Origin: CAZIMM01 sp964540415
GTDB taxonomy: Bacteria; Bacillota; Clostridia; Oscillospirales; Acutalibacteraceae
Length of the DNA stretch: 9,826 nucleotides
Assembly: GCA_964540415.1 (NCBI GenBank)
Contig: CAZIMM010000078.1
Location: 1-9,826, forward strand
Direction: 5' to 3'
Both the position numbers and the translations under genes were made by a program. The notes under the pieces were generated by a model, which had not been told where the DNA came from, did not search any database, and saw only the letters and a list, made by a program, of their open reading frames with translations. How positions within the stretch are numbered: the first letter of the stretch is position 1; each line of letters starts with the position of its first letter. Positions 1 through 5,655 of this stretch are shown in pieces.

Positions 1-411
1 ATATTTCACTTTCATTCCGGCTGAAAGCTCGCTCGGGGTTTTGTTCTCGTCGAGCTTGAACATCTCTATGTAGCGGCTGTAGGCTTCGCTGTCCCAATTT
101 TTATAAAAATCCTTGGTGATTGAAGAAATCTTTCTGAGCTTTTTCTTCGGATAATAGTTCACGCCGCTTGACACAAAGCCGATTCTCTCCTTGATTTCAC
201 GCTCGTTTCCGGCAAAGCTCATGCCGAAAAACTCTATCTCGCCGCTGTCCGGATGAATATGGTTGAAAAGAGAATTAAGAAGGGTTGATTTTCCGGCTCC
301 GTTTCTCCCGATGAGTCCCGTGATTTTTCCCTGCGGCAGAGAAAACGAAACGCTGTCGAGAGTAAAGGAGGGATAAGTTTTTTTCAGATTGCGAACTGTC
401 AGAACGCTCAT
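1..411 (-). CDS. ABC transporter ATP-binding protein, YtrB/NatA-like (3' end off window)
   Basis: This is the cytoplasmic ATPase of an ABC exporter. Only the first 137 residues are in the window. The Walker A motif GRNGAGKST is at residues 35-43. The signature is the variant LSAGM (129-133) instead of LSGGQ, and the stretch DFYKNWD (101-107) precedes it. A variant signature together with FYKNWD is typical of the small YtrB-type ATPases that sit beside a transcription regulator. The usual Q-loop glutamine is not evident after GFVSS (79-83). Walker B and the H-loop lie beyond the left edge. The ATG at 411 has an AGGAG ribosome site about 6 nt upstream (around 418-424). The gene starts 46 nt after the AbrB-type gene and should be cotranscribed with it. 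A permease gene is expected just outside the window. Family assignment is sure; the substrate cannot be told. Confidence 0.9.
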   Translation of the reverse strand, partial: MSVLTVRNLKKTYPSFTLDSVSFSLPQGKITGLIGRNGAGKSTLLNSLFNHIHPDSGEIEFFGMSFAGNEREIKERIGFVSSGVNYYPKKKLRKISSITKDFYKNWDSEAYSRYIEMFKLDENKTPSELSAGMKVKY

Positions 412-457
412 GTTTTTCTCCTCGTTTCGGTTTGACTTATTTGATTGACCGAGCTGC

Positions 458-673
458 TCAGTCATCTTCTTCTTTGCTTAAAAACACATACTCGGCAATT
501 TTGGAAAAGGTGCTTTTCGGGGGAATGGCAAGCCCCTTTTTTTCGTCGCCGAGAATAATCAGGGTGTCACCGGGCTTGATGTCAAAAACATCGCGCGCTT
601 CCTTCGGAATGACAAACTGCCCCTTCTCGCCGACTTTGACCGTCCACGCGTACTTACCCTTGGGATTTTTCAT
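458..673 (-). CDS. AbrB/MazE/SpoVT-family DNA-binding protein
   Basis: A 71-residue protein that is nearly all one swapped-hairpin AbrB domain. Residues about 8-52 carry the family pattern: WTVKVGEKGQFVIPKEAR, then DVFDIKPGDTLIILGDE. Such proteins dimerise and bind AT-rich DNA as transition-state or local regulators, or act as antitoxins. The start is the ATG at 673 because AAGGAGACGTAAC stands directly before it; an in-frame ATG at 790 would add a 39-residue tail without domain features and lies upstream of the promoter. No toxin gene is adjacent. The downstream neighbour is an ABC ATPase, so the protein is more likely the regulator of that transporter operon, probably acting on its own promoter (inference). 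The acidic C-terminus (KEEDD) is unremarkable. Confidence 0.9.
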   Translation of the reverse strand: MKNPKGKYAWTVKVGEKGQFVIPKEARDVFDIKPGDTLIILGDEKKGLAIPPKSTFSKIAEYVFLSKEEDD

Positions 674-725
674 GTTACGTCTCCTTGAAGTATATAAAGT
701 TGGCAAAGTATGATTTGTTGAACAG

Positions 726-754
726 ATTATACTGCAAACAAGCAGCTTTGTCAA
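726..754 (-). promoter_or_regulatory. sigma-A promoter of the AbrB-ABC operon
   Basis: Read on the minus strand: TTGACA (754-749), a 17-nt spacer, then TATAAT (731-726). Both hexamers match consensus exactly and the spacing is optimal. Expected transcription start is about 719, giving a leader of about 45 nt before the ATG at 673. The spacer contains a short inverted repeat, CTGC/GCAG (732-735 and 742-745). A promoter this strong with an encoded DNA-binding protein suggests repression is the main control (inference). Confidence 0.85.
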
Positions 755-857
755 CATGAACTCAAAAAAATTAAATTGCGATAACGACATTTAAAGCCGG
801 TTTTCAGTCATGTGTATTAATGTTTTTACTGTTTTTTACTAAATTCTTTTTACATGC

Positions 858-886
858 TTGTTTTTATTTGCAAATTGAGGTATAAT
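858..886 (+). promoter_or_regulatory. probable sigma-A promoter of the PHP operon
   Basis: TTGTTT (858-863), a 17-nt spacer, and a consensus TATAAT (881-886). Expected start is about 893, giving a leader of about 100 nt. The leader begins with a small inverted repeat, TTAGG (896-900) and CCTAA (910-914) with a 9-nt loop, which could stabilise the 5' end. The neighbouring TTGACA at 886-891 has no -10 at proper spacing and is probably fortuitous. Confidence 0.6.
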
Positions 887-991
887 TGACAACAATTAGG
901 GGAATTTGTCCTAAAAGAGACTTATTTCTAATATGTAATTTTTATTGTAAAAGTACATATTTTAATTTATTATCGTATTGGGGGCTTTATT

Positions 992-1873
992 TTGGCTGCG
1001 GATCTTCACTGCCACACCAAACTGTCGGACGGTTCGCTTGGCATCGACGAATTGGTTCTTCTCGCAAAGAAAAGCAATATCAAGACAATTGCGATTACGG
1101 ACCATGATTGTTTAGCGGGCACCGTTCGGGGAAAAATAATCGGCGACAGAAACGGCGTTGAGGTGATTCCGGGCGTTGAAATTTCCGCGACCGACAAAAA
1201 GCGCAATTCAAAGGCACATATTCTTTGCTATCTTCCGGAAAATCCCGACCGTCTGGAGGGACTTTGCCGCCGCAATTCGCTTGCACGCAAAAAGGCAAGC
1301 CAATACATGGTGCTCAAAATTGCTCAGCGTTATCCGATTTCAAACGACCTTGTGCTCAAATGTGCCGCCGGCTCAACCAACGTGTTCAAGCAGCACATTA
1401 TGCAGGCGCTTATGCATTGCAGCTACACCACGGAATATTACGGAGAGCTGTTCCATGAGCTTTTTTCGAGCAGCAGCCCGAAGAACGTAAATGTTCCCGT
1501 TGAATATCCCGACCCGGCCGACATCGTTCAGGCGATTCATGACGCGGGCGGCATTGCCGTGCTTGCTCACCCGGGGTTTTACAATAATTTTGAACTGCTT
1601 GAGGAGCTCATTCCCTGCGGGCTGGACGGCGTGGAGGTCTGGCATCCGCAAAACAGCGAGGAACAGACTCAGCAGCTCATCAAAACAGCGAAGCAGCACG
1701 GTCTGCTCATGACCGGAGGAACGGATTTCCACGGGATGTACAATCCGGCACCGATTCCTCTTGGCGGAATCGACGTGCCCGCGCAGCAGGTTTCCGCCCT
1801 GCTGGGCTACAAAGCCAAGCAAAAAAGGCTTCAGCGCAAGAGTGAACAAACTGCGGAAGAAACGGGAGTGTAA
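992..1873 (+). CDS. PHP-domain metal-dependent phosphoesterase (YciV/TrpH-like)
   Basis: A 293-residue cytosolic PHP-domain protein. PHP enzymes use two or three metal ions to hydrolyse phosphoesters; relatives of this type act on short oligonucleotides or nucleotide phosphates. Metal-ligand motifs seen: DLHCHTKLSDG (4-14), ITDHD (35-39), GVEIS (61-65), H76 in KAHILCY, VLAHPGF (190-196), GVEVWHP (213-219) and GGTDFHG (242-248). The set is complete, so it should be active. The length fits the YciV family; an inserted helical region lies between about 85 and 175. The start is TTG at 992 with a G-rich stretch (TTGGGGG, 978-984) upstream; an ATG at this position is absent. It is followed after 2 nt by an unknown helical protein. 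The exact substrate cannot be assigned from sequence. Confidence 0.85.
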   Translation: MAADLHCHTKLSDGSLGIDELVLLAKKSNIKTIAITDHDCLAGTVRGKIIGDRNGVEVIPGVEISATDKKRNSKAHILCYLPENPDRLEGLCRRNSLARKKASQYMVLKIAQRYPISNDLVLKCAAGSTNVFKQHIMQALMHCSYTTEYYGELFHELFSSSSPKNVNVPVEYPDPADIVQAIHDAGGIAVLAHPGFYNNFELLEELIPCGLDGVEVWHPQNSEEQTQQLIKTAKQHGLLMTGGTDFHGMYNPAPIPLGGIDVPAQQVSALLGYKAKQKRLQRKSEQTAEETGV

Positions 1874-1875
1874 TT

Positions 1876-2433
1876 GTGCTCAACGAAGACAGCGACATCA
1901 AGATTTTCGGCGCAGACAAAAGCGATTCCGGCGACGATGACCTTCTGCAGCTTGTTGAAACCATGCAGCGATATCGCAGCAACGGCAACACCGACAAGGC
2001 TCATACGCTCGGCAAGAATCTTGCGCGCTCCGCACTTGCGGAGCCGGAGAAATATCTGCGGCGTTTACCCGCGGGGGCAGACGAACAGCTGATGATTTAC
2101 AGCATCAGGGTTCTGCGTCTTTTTGCCGCCGAGTTTGTGCTTTACAGGCGGCTGCCGCAGGCTCTCGCCTCAACGGCGACGGACAATTTTTATGCCTGCC
2201 TGAGCGATGAATATCCCGATTTCTACGAGCGCGTGTCCGACGGCGCGGCGTTCACTTTCTATTATCTTGCCGCGCGCAGACCCAATGCCGAAAAGGAAAT
2301 CGGCAAATATTTTGCAATGCTGTGCAACCTTGCTGACAGCGCCGAGACCGCTTCCCTCGGCACAGACATTTTTGTGAGTGCCGCAGAAAAGGTGAACAGT
2401 GAAATTGACGGCATGAAGTTTATTGATTTTTGA
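1876..2433 (+). CDS. hypothetical helical protein coupled to PHP phosphoesterase
   Basis: A 185-residue protein I do not recognise. The start is GTG at 1876, two bases after the PHP stop; its ribosome site GGGAG (1864-1868) lies inside the end of the PHP gene, so translation is likely coupled. The N-terminus (about 1-25) is acidic and probably disordered. The rest looks like a bundle of amphipathic helices (VETMQRYRSNGNTDKAHTLGKNLAR; IYSIRVLRLFAAEFVLYRRL; a C-terminal helical region ending KFIDF). There is no signal peptide, clear membrane segment or catalytic motif. Tight linkage suggests a partner or regulator of the PHP protein, but that rests on position only. A shared terminator follows at 2451. 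Confidence 0.75.
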   Translation: MLNEDSDIKIFGADKSDSGDDDLLQLVETMQRYRSNGNTDKAHTLGKNLARSALAEPEKYLRRLPAGADEQLMIYSIRVLRLFAAEFVLYRRLPQALASTATDNFYACLSDEYPDFYERVSDGAAFTFYYLAARRPNAEKEIGKYFAMLCNLADSAETASLGTDIFVSAAEKVNSEIDGMKFIDF

Positions 2434-2450
2434 TTCTAAACAAAAATATC

Positions 2451-2498
2451 GCGACCGCGCCGGGCACATTGCATGCCTGATGCGGTCGCTTATTTTTT
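2451..2498. terminator. intrinsic terminator between convergent operons
   Basis: The outer stem GCGACCGC (2451-2458) pairs with GCGGTCGC (2482-2489). Inside it, CGGGCA (2461-2466) pairs with TGCCTG (2474-2479) with one G-T pair, leaving a short loop. On the plus strand a T-rich tail, TTATTTTTTT, follows (2490-2499). On the minus strand the stem is followed by GATATTTTTG, so it can also end the leftward efp operon, with a weaker tail. Confidence 0.85.
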
Positions 2499-2539
2499 TG
2501 TGTATGACAGCTATCGGTTCAACCGTTGCGGGTCAACAC

Positions 2540-2956
2540 TCAGTTGTCTGATTCTTCTTCTTCGTCGTCCTCATCGAACTCAAAGTCAAGGGAGGCACCG
2601 CAGTTCGGGCAGTCAATTCCGCCGCTCTCGAGAACGCCTTCGTCAACGCTGATGACTTCGTGGCAGGCGGGGCACTCAACTTCAAAATAATCGTCGTCAT
2701 CGCAGCAGTCGCAGTCGCACTCGTCGTCAGCGCACTCGTCATAAACATAGCTCTCAAGCTCGTCAAGATCCTCGTCAACAGCGTCAACCTGCTCGCCGAC
2801 AAGAGAAAGCTCATCCTCAAGGTCGGACACAGTCAAAGCCAGATCCTCGATAACATCAAGCAATGCCTTGATGATTTTGCTCTCGGGTTTGCTTTCGTCA
2901 AGATTGAGGCCCTCTGCAAGACCTTTGAGATATGCGGATTTTTCGGTAATAGTCAT
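2540..2956 (-). CDS. CD1247-type zinc-ribbon acidic protein
   Basis: A 138-residue protein. Residues 1-70 form a helical, coiled-coil-like region beginning MTITEKSAYLKGLAEGLNLD, which matches my memory of the 'CD1247 N-terminal domain' proteins of Clostridia. The C-terminus holds a CPxC zinc ribbon: C95, C98, C116, C119. Between them lies an Asp/Cys-rich stretch (73-89) with C75, C80, C82, C84 and C85. The tail is very acidic. The start is the ATG at 2956, which has AGAAAGGA about 9 nt upstream; an in-frame start at 2986 would overlap the efp stop and lacks such a site. The 26-nt gap to efp indicates an operon. Function is unknown; a nucleic-acid or ribosome-related role would be a guess from the zinc ribbon and efp linkage. 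Confidence 0.85.
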   Translation of the reverse strand: MTITEKSAYLKGLAEGLNLDESKPESKIIKALLDVIEDLALTVSDLEDELSLVGEQVDAVDEDLDELESYVYDECADDECDCDCCDDDDYFEVECPACHEVISVDEGVLESGGIDCPNCGASLDFEFDEDDEEEESDN

Positions 2957-2982
2957 AATCAAAATCCTTTCTGATAAATTAT

Positions 2983-3538
2983 TCAAGCTCTGCTCATATA
3001 TTCGCCCGTGCGGGTATCGACGTTGATCATTTCACCCTCATCGATGAACAGCGGAACCTTAATTTCCGCACCGGTTTCAAGTGTTGCGGGCTTTGTGACG
3101 TTGGTCGCTGTGTCACCTCTGAAGCCGGGGTCGGTTTTTGTGATTTGCAGAGTGACAAATGTCGGAGGCTCAACACCGAAAACGTTACCCTTATAGGACA
3201 GAATTTTGCAAACCATGTTTTCTTTGACAAACTTGAAATTGTCGCTCAGCTCACTTGAGTTAATCGGAACGAGCTCGTAGCTTTCCGGGTCCATAAAATA
3301 ATAAAGATCGCCGTCATTATAGGAATATTCCATATCCTTGCGCTCAATATACGCGGTGGGGAACTTTTCCGTGGGGTTGAAGGTACGCTCAACAACCGAA
3401 CCGGCGATGACATTGCGAATTTTTGTGCGGACAAATGCCGCGCCTTTTCCGGGCTTAACGTGTTGAAATTCGATGATTTGATAAACATNNNNNNNNNNCA
3501 AAGGTAACGCCGTTTCTGAAATCGCCTGCTGATACCAT
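2983..3538 (-). CDS. efp: elongation factor P (assembly gap near N-terminus)
   Basis: EF-P binds between the P and E sites of stalled ribosomes and relieves arrest at proline runs. The reading frame shows KPGKGAAFVRTK (the domain I loop with the lysine that is modified in many bacteria), the GDxYYFMDPESYE region of domain II, and a C-terminal end with the signature GDTATNVTKPATLETG and GEYMSRA. The true start is the ATG at 3538 (MVSAGDFRNGVTF), with AGAAAGGA upstream. A run of 10 Ns (3489-3498) separates this from VYQIIEF and puts the two parts in different frames. Alignment to B. subtilis EF-P from memory requires five codons between F13 and V19, meaning 12 missing bases, which restores the frame and places the loop lysine at K32. 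So this is an intact gene with a mis-sized gap. It is followed by the CD1247-type gene. Confidence 0.95.
3489..3498. other. assembly gap of 10 N inside efp
   Basis: Ten unresolved bases. The length is not a real measurement: 10 N puts residues 1-13 of EF-P and the rest in different frames, whereas 12 nt (or another multiple of three) would keep them in frame. Family alignment favours 12 nt. Confidence 0.95.
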
Positions 3539-3570
3539 AGATTTATCCGTCCTTTCTGAATTCACTCATT

Positions 3571-3599
3571 ATTGTATTACATTGCAATGAAATTTTCAA
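3571..3599 (-). promoter_or_regulatory. sigma-A promoter of efp
   Basis: On the minus strand: TTGAAA (3599-3594), a 17-nt spacer, TACAAT (3576-3571). Expected start is about 3564, giving a leader of about 26 nt before the ATG at 3538. Just upstream of the -35 is a perfect 12-nt palindrome, TTTCATATGAAA (3606-3617), in an AT-rich stretch, either a regulatory site or simple A/T composition. The promoter lies between the yfcE-like stop (3648) and efp, so efp need not depend on read-through. Confidence 0.75.
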
Positions 3600-3647
3600 G
3601 TCTTTTTTCATATGAAATAACGGTAAATTTCCATAATTATCCTGAAT

Positions 3648-4109
3648 TCAACTCAATCGCATGCAAACAGGCACAATTCCGGCGGGCGTAATGTCCAAAA
3701 CGCCGTATTCACCGCTCATAAGGGCGCCGGGGTTAAAAAGATAAAGTCCGTCATCATAGATTGTAACAGGGACGTGCGTATGACCGTATAATGCAACAGC
3801 AGCGCCTTTTCTCCTTGCCGCGGCAACAAGCTCATCAAGCGTATATTTCACTCTCTCACGGTGCCCGTGGGTGCAGAAAACGCGAACGCCGCCGAGGTCA
3901 AGTGTCAGATTTTCCGGAAAATCAAAGCCGTAATCGTTGTTGCCCTTGACGGTGTAAATATCTCTGTTCGGGCAATCAAGGCCGAGGCTGTATGCATCGT
4001 CCGCACCGTCGCCGAGGTGAATGACGGTTTTTGCAAGCGGCTGGGCGGCAAGCGCGGCACGAACGGTGTAACCCGCCGAATGTGAATCTGACAAAACAAG
4101 TACTCTCAA
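3648..4109 (-). CDS. YfcE/MJ0936-type metallophosphoesterase
   Basis: A 153-residue calcineurin-like phosphodiesterase of the small YfcE family, which binds two metal ions and cleaves phosphodiesters; cytosolic, natural substrate uncertain. All motifs are present: LSDSH (6-10), GD (33-34), KGNND (55-59), THGH (80-83), GHTH (109-112) and FNPGAL (125-130). The start is the TTG at 4109 (MRVLVLSDSH) because AAGGAAG (4125-4119) stands 9 nt upstream and the protein then begins at the first beta strand as in relatives. An in-frame ATG at 4139 would add 10 residues but has no ribosome site. It is upstream of efp on the same strand, 110 nt away, but efp has its own promoter. Confidence 0.9.
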   Translation of the reverse strand: MRVLVLSDSHSAGYTVRAALAAQPLAKTVIHLGDGADDAYSLGLDCPNRDIYTVKGNNDYGFDFPENLTLDLGGVRVFCTHGHRERVKYTLDELVAAARRKGAAVALYGHTHVPVTIYDDGLYLFNPGALMSGEYGVLDITPAGIVPVCMRLS

Positions 4110-4139
4110 GCATACACACTTCCTTTTTCGCATAGACAT

Positions 4140-4169
4140 ATTTTATCATATACCGGTGGTGATTGACAA
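4140..4169 (-). promoter_or_regulatory. probable promoter of the yfcE-like gene, overlapping the divergent gene's start
   Basis: On the minus strand: TTGTCA (4169-4164), an 18-nt spacer, TAAAAT (4145-4140) preceded by TGA, an extended -10. Expected start is about 4133, leaving a short leader that contains the AAGGAAG ribosome site at 4125-4119. The -35 overlaps the ATG of the rightward gene at 4169, and the spacer covers its GGTGGTGA ribosome site. Confidence 0.55.
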
Positions 4170-4396
4170 TGGCAAAATCGAATTTTTCCGCCGATATGCT
4201 TATGAAGCTGTTCCTTGGCGCAAAGGGGAACGGTGCAGCGGAGGATTTTGTGAAAAACAAGCTGTCTCCCGAGCAGCGCGGCAAGCTTGAGAACTTACTT
4301 TCCGACAAGGAGGCAGTCGAACGGCTCATGAAAAGCCGTCAGGCGCAGGATTTGATGCGCAAATTCGGCGACGGGAAAAATGGAAAACATCAATGA
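4169..4396 (+). CDS. small helical protein, gene 1 of unknown three-gene operon
   Basis: A 75-residue cytosolic protein with no known function. The start is the ATG at 4169, with GGTGGTGA (4155-4162) 6 nt upstream; a TTG at 4163 in frame is too close to that site. The C-terminal half, LSPEQRGKLENLLSDKEAVE followed by RLMKSRQAQDLMRKFG, resembles a pattern I recall from small clostridial proteins (LLSD-x-E...S-x-QAQ-x-L). It is predicted to be mostly alpha-helical and is basic at the end (GKNGKHQ). The gene overlaps the next by 17 nt in another frame, so the two are cotranscribed. No clear promoter stands out upstream; a -10-like TATCAT at 4144-4149 has no good -35. Confidence 0.8.
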   Translation: MAKSNFSADMLMKLFLGAKGNGAAEDFVKNKLSPEQRGKLENLLSDKEAVERLMKSRQAQDLMRKFGDGKNGKHQ

Positions 4397-4844
4397 CATT
4401 ATTTCGTCGCTCTCACCGCAGGACATAAGCCGGCTGCAGGCAATGGCGGATGAAATGTTCGGCGGCGGTTCGTCTCACGCAGAGGACGATGAACCCGAGC
4501 CGGTCGCGGCGGGGAACACTTTTTCGGACGGGGGAAATTGCTGCCCTCCGCCCGGCGGTTCTCCCGGCAAGGGTTCGGATGCTTCACCCGGTGCAGACAC
4601 AAAAGCTTCTCAGAGCGCCGGAGGAGCTTTTGCGGATGCCGGCATCGACCCGGAAACCCTGCAGCGGCTGATAGCAATGATGAGTGCGTTCAACAGCAAT
4701 CGCCGCGACAGCCGCTGTGACCTCATTGAGGCGCTCAAGCCGCATCTCAGCGGCAGCAGACGGAGCAGGGCGGACGAGGCAATGCGGCTGCTCAGGCTTT
4801 TTGATGTTATGGGAACATTTATGGGTGACGGAAAATGGATATGA
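4380..4844 (+). CDS. hypothetical protein with disordered middle and 'ALKPHL' helical C-terminus, gene 2 of operon
   Basis: A 154-residue protein of unknown function. Residues 1-27 form a short helix-rich start (MENINDIISSLSPQDISRLQ). Residues about 28-85 are rich in Gly, Pro, Ser and acidic residues and are probably disordered. Residues about 88-148 are helical, with IDPETLQRLIAMMSAFN, then LIEALKPHLSGSRRSRADEA and MRLLRLFDVMGTFM. The L-x-ALKPHL-...-R-...-D-A-...-LLRL pattern matches small Clostridia proteins I recall, without assigned function. The start overlaps the upstream gene by 17 nt; only a weak G-rich ribosome site (ACGGG) is seen, so translational coupling is likely. Its end overlaps the third gene by 10 nt. 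Confidence 0.8.
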   Translation: MENINDIISSLSPQDISRLQAMADEMFGGGSSHAEDDEPEPVAAGNTFSDGGNCCPPPGGSPGKGSDASPGADTKASQSAGGAFADAGIDPETLQRLIAMMSAFNSNRRDSRCDLIEALKPHLSGSRRSRADEAMRLLRLFDVMGTFMGDGKWI

Positions 4845-5035
4845 GTGCATTTTTTGATTTTGCCGCTCGCGGAGCATGTGCGGATTCTCAGCCTGCGCCG
4901 AGCTTTTCGCCGTATGTCCCGAAGACATGTGTTGCGGACGAAAAGCTGCTTCTCATTGCCATAGCACTGATTGTGATGACAAATTCCGGGGATAAAATGC
5001 TCGCAATGATGCTCTTTTACATAATGTCCGCATAA
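4835..5035 (+). CDS. small single-pass membrane protein, gene 3 of operon
   Basis: A 66-residue protein. The N-terminal 38 residues are polar with two cysteines (C14, C31). Then follow two hydrophobic stretches, LLLIAIALIVM (about 38-48) and MLAMMLFYIMSA (about 55-66), enough for one transmembrane helix or a short hairpin. The start is ATG 4835 or the nearby ATG 4841; both share the GGGTGACGGA site upstream. The gene overlaps gene 2, so it belongs to the operon. Similar short hydrophobic proteins accompany 'ALKPHL' proteins in other Clostridia from memory, hence I take it as real. Function unknown. Confidence 0.7.
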   Translation: MDMSAFFDFAARGACADSQPAPSFSPYVPKTCVADEKLLLIAIALIVMTNSGDKMLAMMLFYIMSA

Positions 5036-5105
5036 GCGTTCGAAAATACAATCTTCGCCGCATATACGGTTTAGAAAAAATTTAAACATATCGGTGCGTT
5101 TGTTA

Positions 5106-5134
5106 TTGACGAGCCGTTCCGTAAATGTTAAAAT
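5106..5134 (+). promoter_or_regulatory. strong extended -10 promoter
   Basis: TTGACG (5106-5111), a 17-nt spacer, TAAAAT (5129-5134) preceded by TGT, an extended -10. Expected start is about 5141, leaving a leader of about 60 nt before the ATG at 5202. No clear terminator separates it from the preceding operon; only a weak CCG/CGG stem is seen around 5067-5078. Confidence 0.8.
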
Positions 5135-5147
5135 GAAAATGTTTACT

Positions 5148-5181
5148 GCCGTAGGACGGCGGATTGAAGGCTTTTTCAGCC
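5148..5181 (+). promoter_or_regulatory. two small hairpins in the 5' leader
   Basis: GCCGT-AGG-ACGGC (5148-5160) is a perfect 5-bp stem with a 3-nt loop, starting about 7 nt after the expected transcript start. GGCT-TTTTC-AGCC (5169-5181) follows. The ribosome site AGGAG (5190-5194) is outside both stems. This fits a 5'-end stabilising element more than a switch. Confidence 0.45.
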
Positions 5182-5201
5182 GAATAAAAAGGAGAATTAT
5201 T

Positions 5202-5516
5202 ATGATTGGTTTGGGCAAATGGGCTTGTCACGTTGACACAATGTTTTTCAAGGGCGATGTCGAAATGACTATTTCGGACAATAACGGTCAATACGGTTTT
5301 GACCTGAAGCTCCCCGGAATTGACATTCCCGGCTACGAAATCAAAGAGCTCAATGAGGAAAACGGCGACACCATCAACGCAATTGTCAATGTTGATATGC
5401 TTCCCGGCAAGGATATTTCTCTGATTCTCACCTTCACCGATGACACTGTCAACGGCCTTGTCAAGGTTCCGTTCCTCGGCAAAATCAAGCTTAAGGACGG
5501 CAAAAAAATCGGCTGA
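5202..5516 (+). CDS. small conserved-looking hypothetical protein, beta-rich
   Basis: A 104-residue cytosolic protein. The start is the ATG at 5202 because AAAAGGAGAATTATT stands before it; a longer frame from 5094 would include the promoter region and is rejected. The sequence alternates in a way that suggests beta strands: KGDVEMTISDNNGQYGFDLK, GYEIKELNEEN, TINAIVNVDMLPGKDISLIL, DTVNGLVKVPFLGKIKLK. It resembles short clostridial proteins that start 'MIGLG-W', but I cannot name a domain. No signal peptide or metal motif is seen. It is probably transcribed alone from 5106-5134 and ends before the terminator at 5620. Confidence 0.8.
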   Translation: MIGLGKWACHVDTMFFKGDVEMTISDNNGQYGFDLKLPGIDIPGYEIKELNEENGDTINAIVNVDMLPGKDISLILTFTDDTVNGLVKVPFLGKIKLKDGKKIG

Positions 5517-5553
5517 TTCCGTTTTTCAAACGCGAATTGCTCAGCCGGGCACT

Positions 5554-5595
5554 GTGCCGAACACCCGGAGGAATCGGGTTTCAGTCGTCCGGCAC
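5554..5595. repeat. nested inverted repeats between gene and terminator
   Basis: The outer arms GTGCCG (5554-5559) and CGGCAC (5590-5595) enclose an inner stem ACCCG (5563-5567) / CGGGT (5575-5579) with the loop GAGGAAT. An alternative local hairpin GGCAC-T-GTGCC (5548-5558) competes for the left arm. It lies in the 3' untranslated part of the transcript, 25 nt ahead of the terminator stem. Confidence 0.5.
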
Positions 5596-5615
5596 AACAC
5601 GAAGGTACTTATAAC

Positions 5616-5647
5616 AAAAGCGGCGGGAATTATCCCGCCGCTTTTTT
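5616..5647. terminator. strong bidirectional intrinsic terminator
   Basis: GCGGCGGGA (5620-5628) pairs with TCCCGCCGC (5633-5641), a perfect 9-bp GC-rich stem with an ATTA loop. It is flanked by AAAA (5616-5619) on the left and TTTTTT (5642-5647) on the right, so it ends the rightward gene and also the leftward MerR gene, whose stop codon is at 5656. Confidence 0.95.
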
Positions 5648-5655
5648 GTGTGGAA

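Larger units (their letters stand above)
674..991. other. divergent intergenic region, 318 nt, no gene
   Basis: AT-rich spacer between the AbrB-type gene (leftward) and the PHP gene (rightward). It holds one good promoter in each direction (726-754 minus, 858-886 plus). Between them (755-857) I see only A/T tracts and no convincing reading frame or repeat. Near the leftward promoter, TTTGTTGAAC (714-723) and TTTGTCAAC (747-755) are similar direct repeats flanking the -10/-35 region, and TGTTGAACA (716-724) is a perfect 9-nt dyad over the expected start of transcription. These could be operator half-sites for the AbrB-type protein, but this is unproven. Confidence 0.6.

Noticed and set aside
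886..1107. Small open frame before and over the PHP start
   Set aside because: No ribosome site, composition of an A/T spacer, and it is out of frame with the PHP domain; probably chance.
3606..3617. Perfect palindrome TTTCATATGAAA upstream of the efp promoter
   Set aside because: A 12-nt AT-rich palindrome is not rare in such spacer and has no second copy or adjacent regulator; noted with the promoter only.
5036..5094. Possible terminator after the three-gene operon
   Set aside because: Only a 3-bp CCG/CGG stem near 5067-5078 followed by mixed A/T; too weak to call, so read-through into the next gene is possible.
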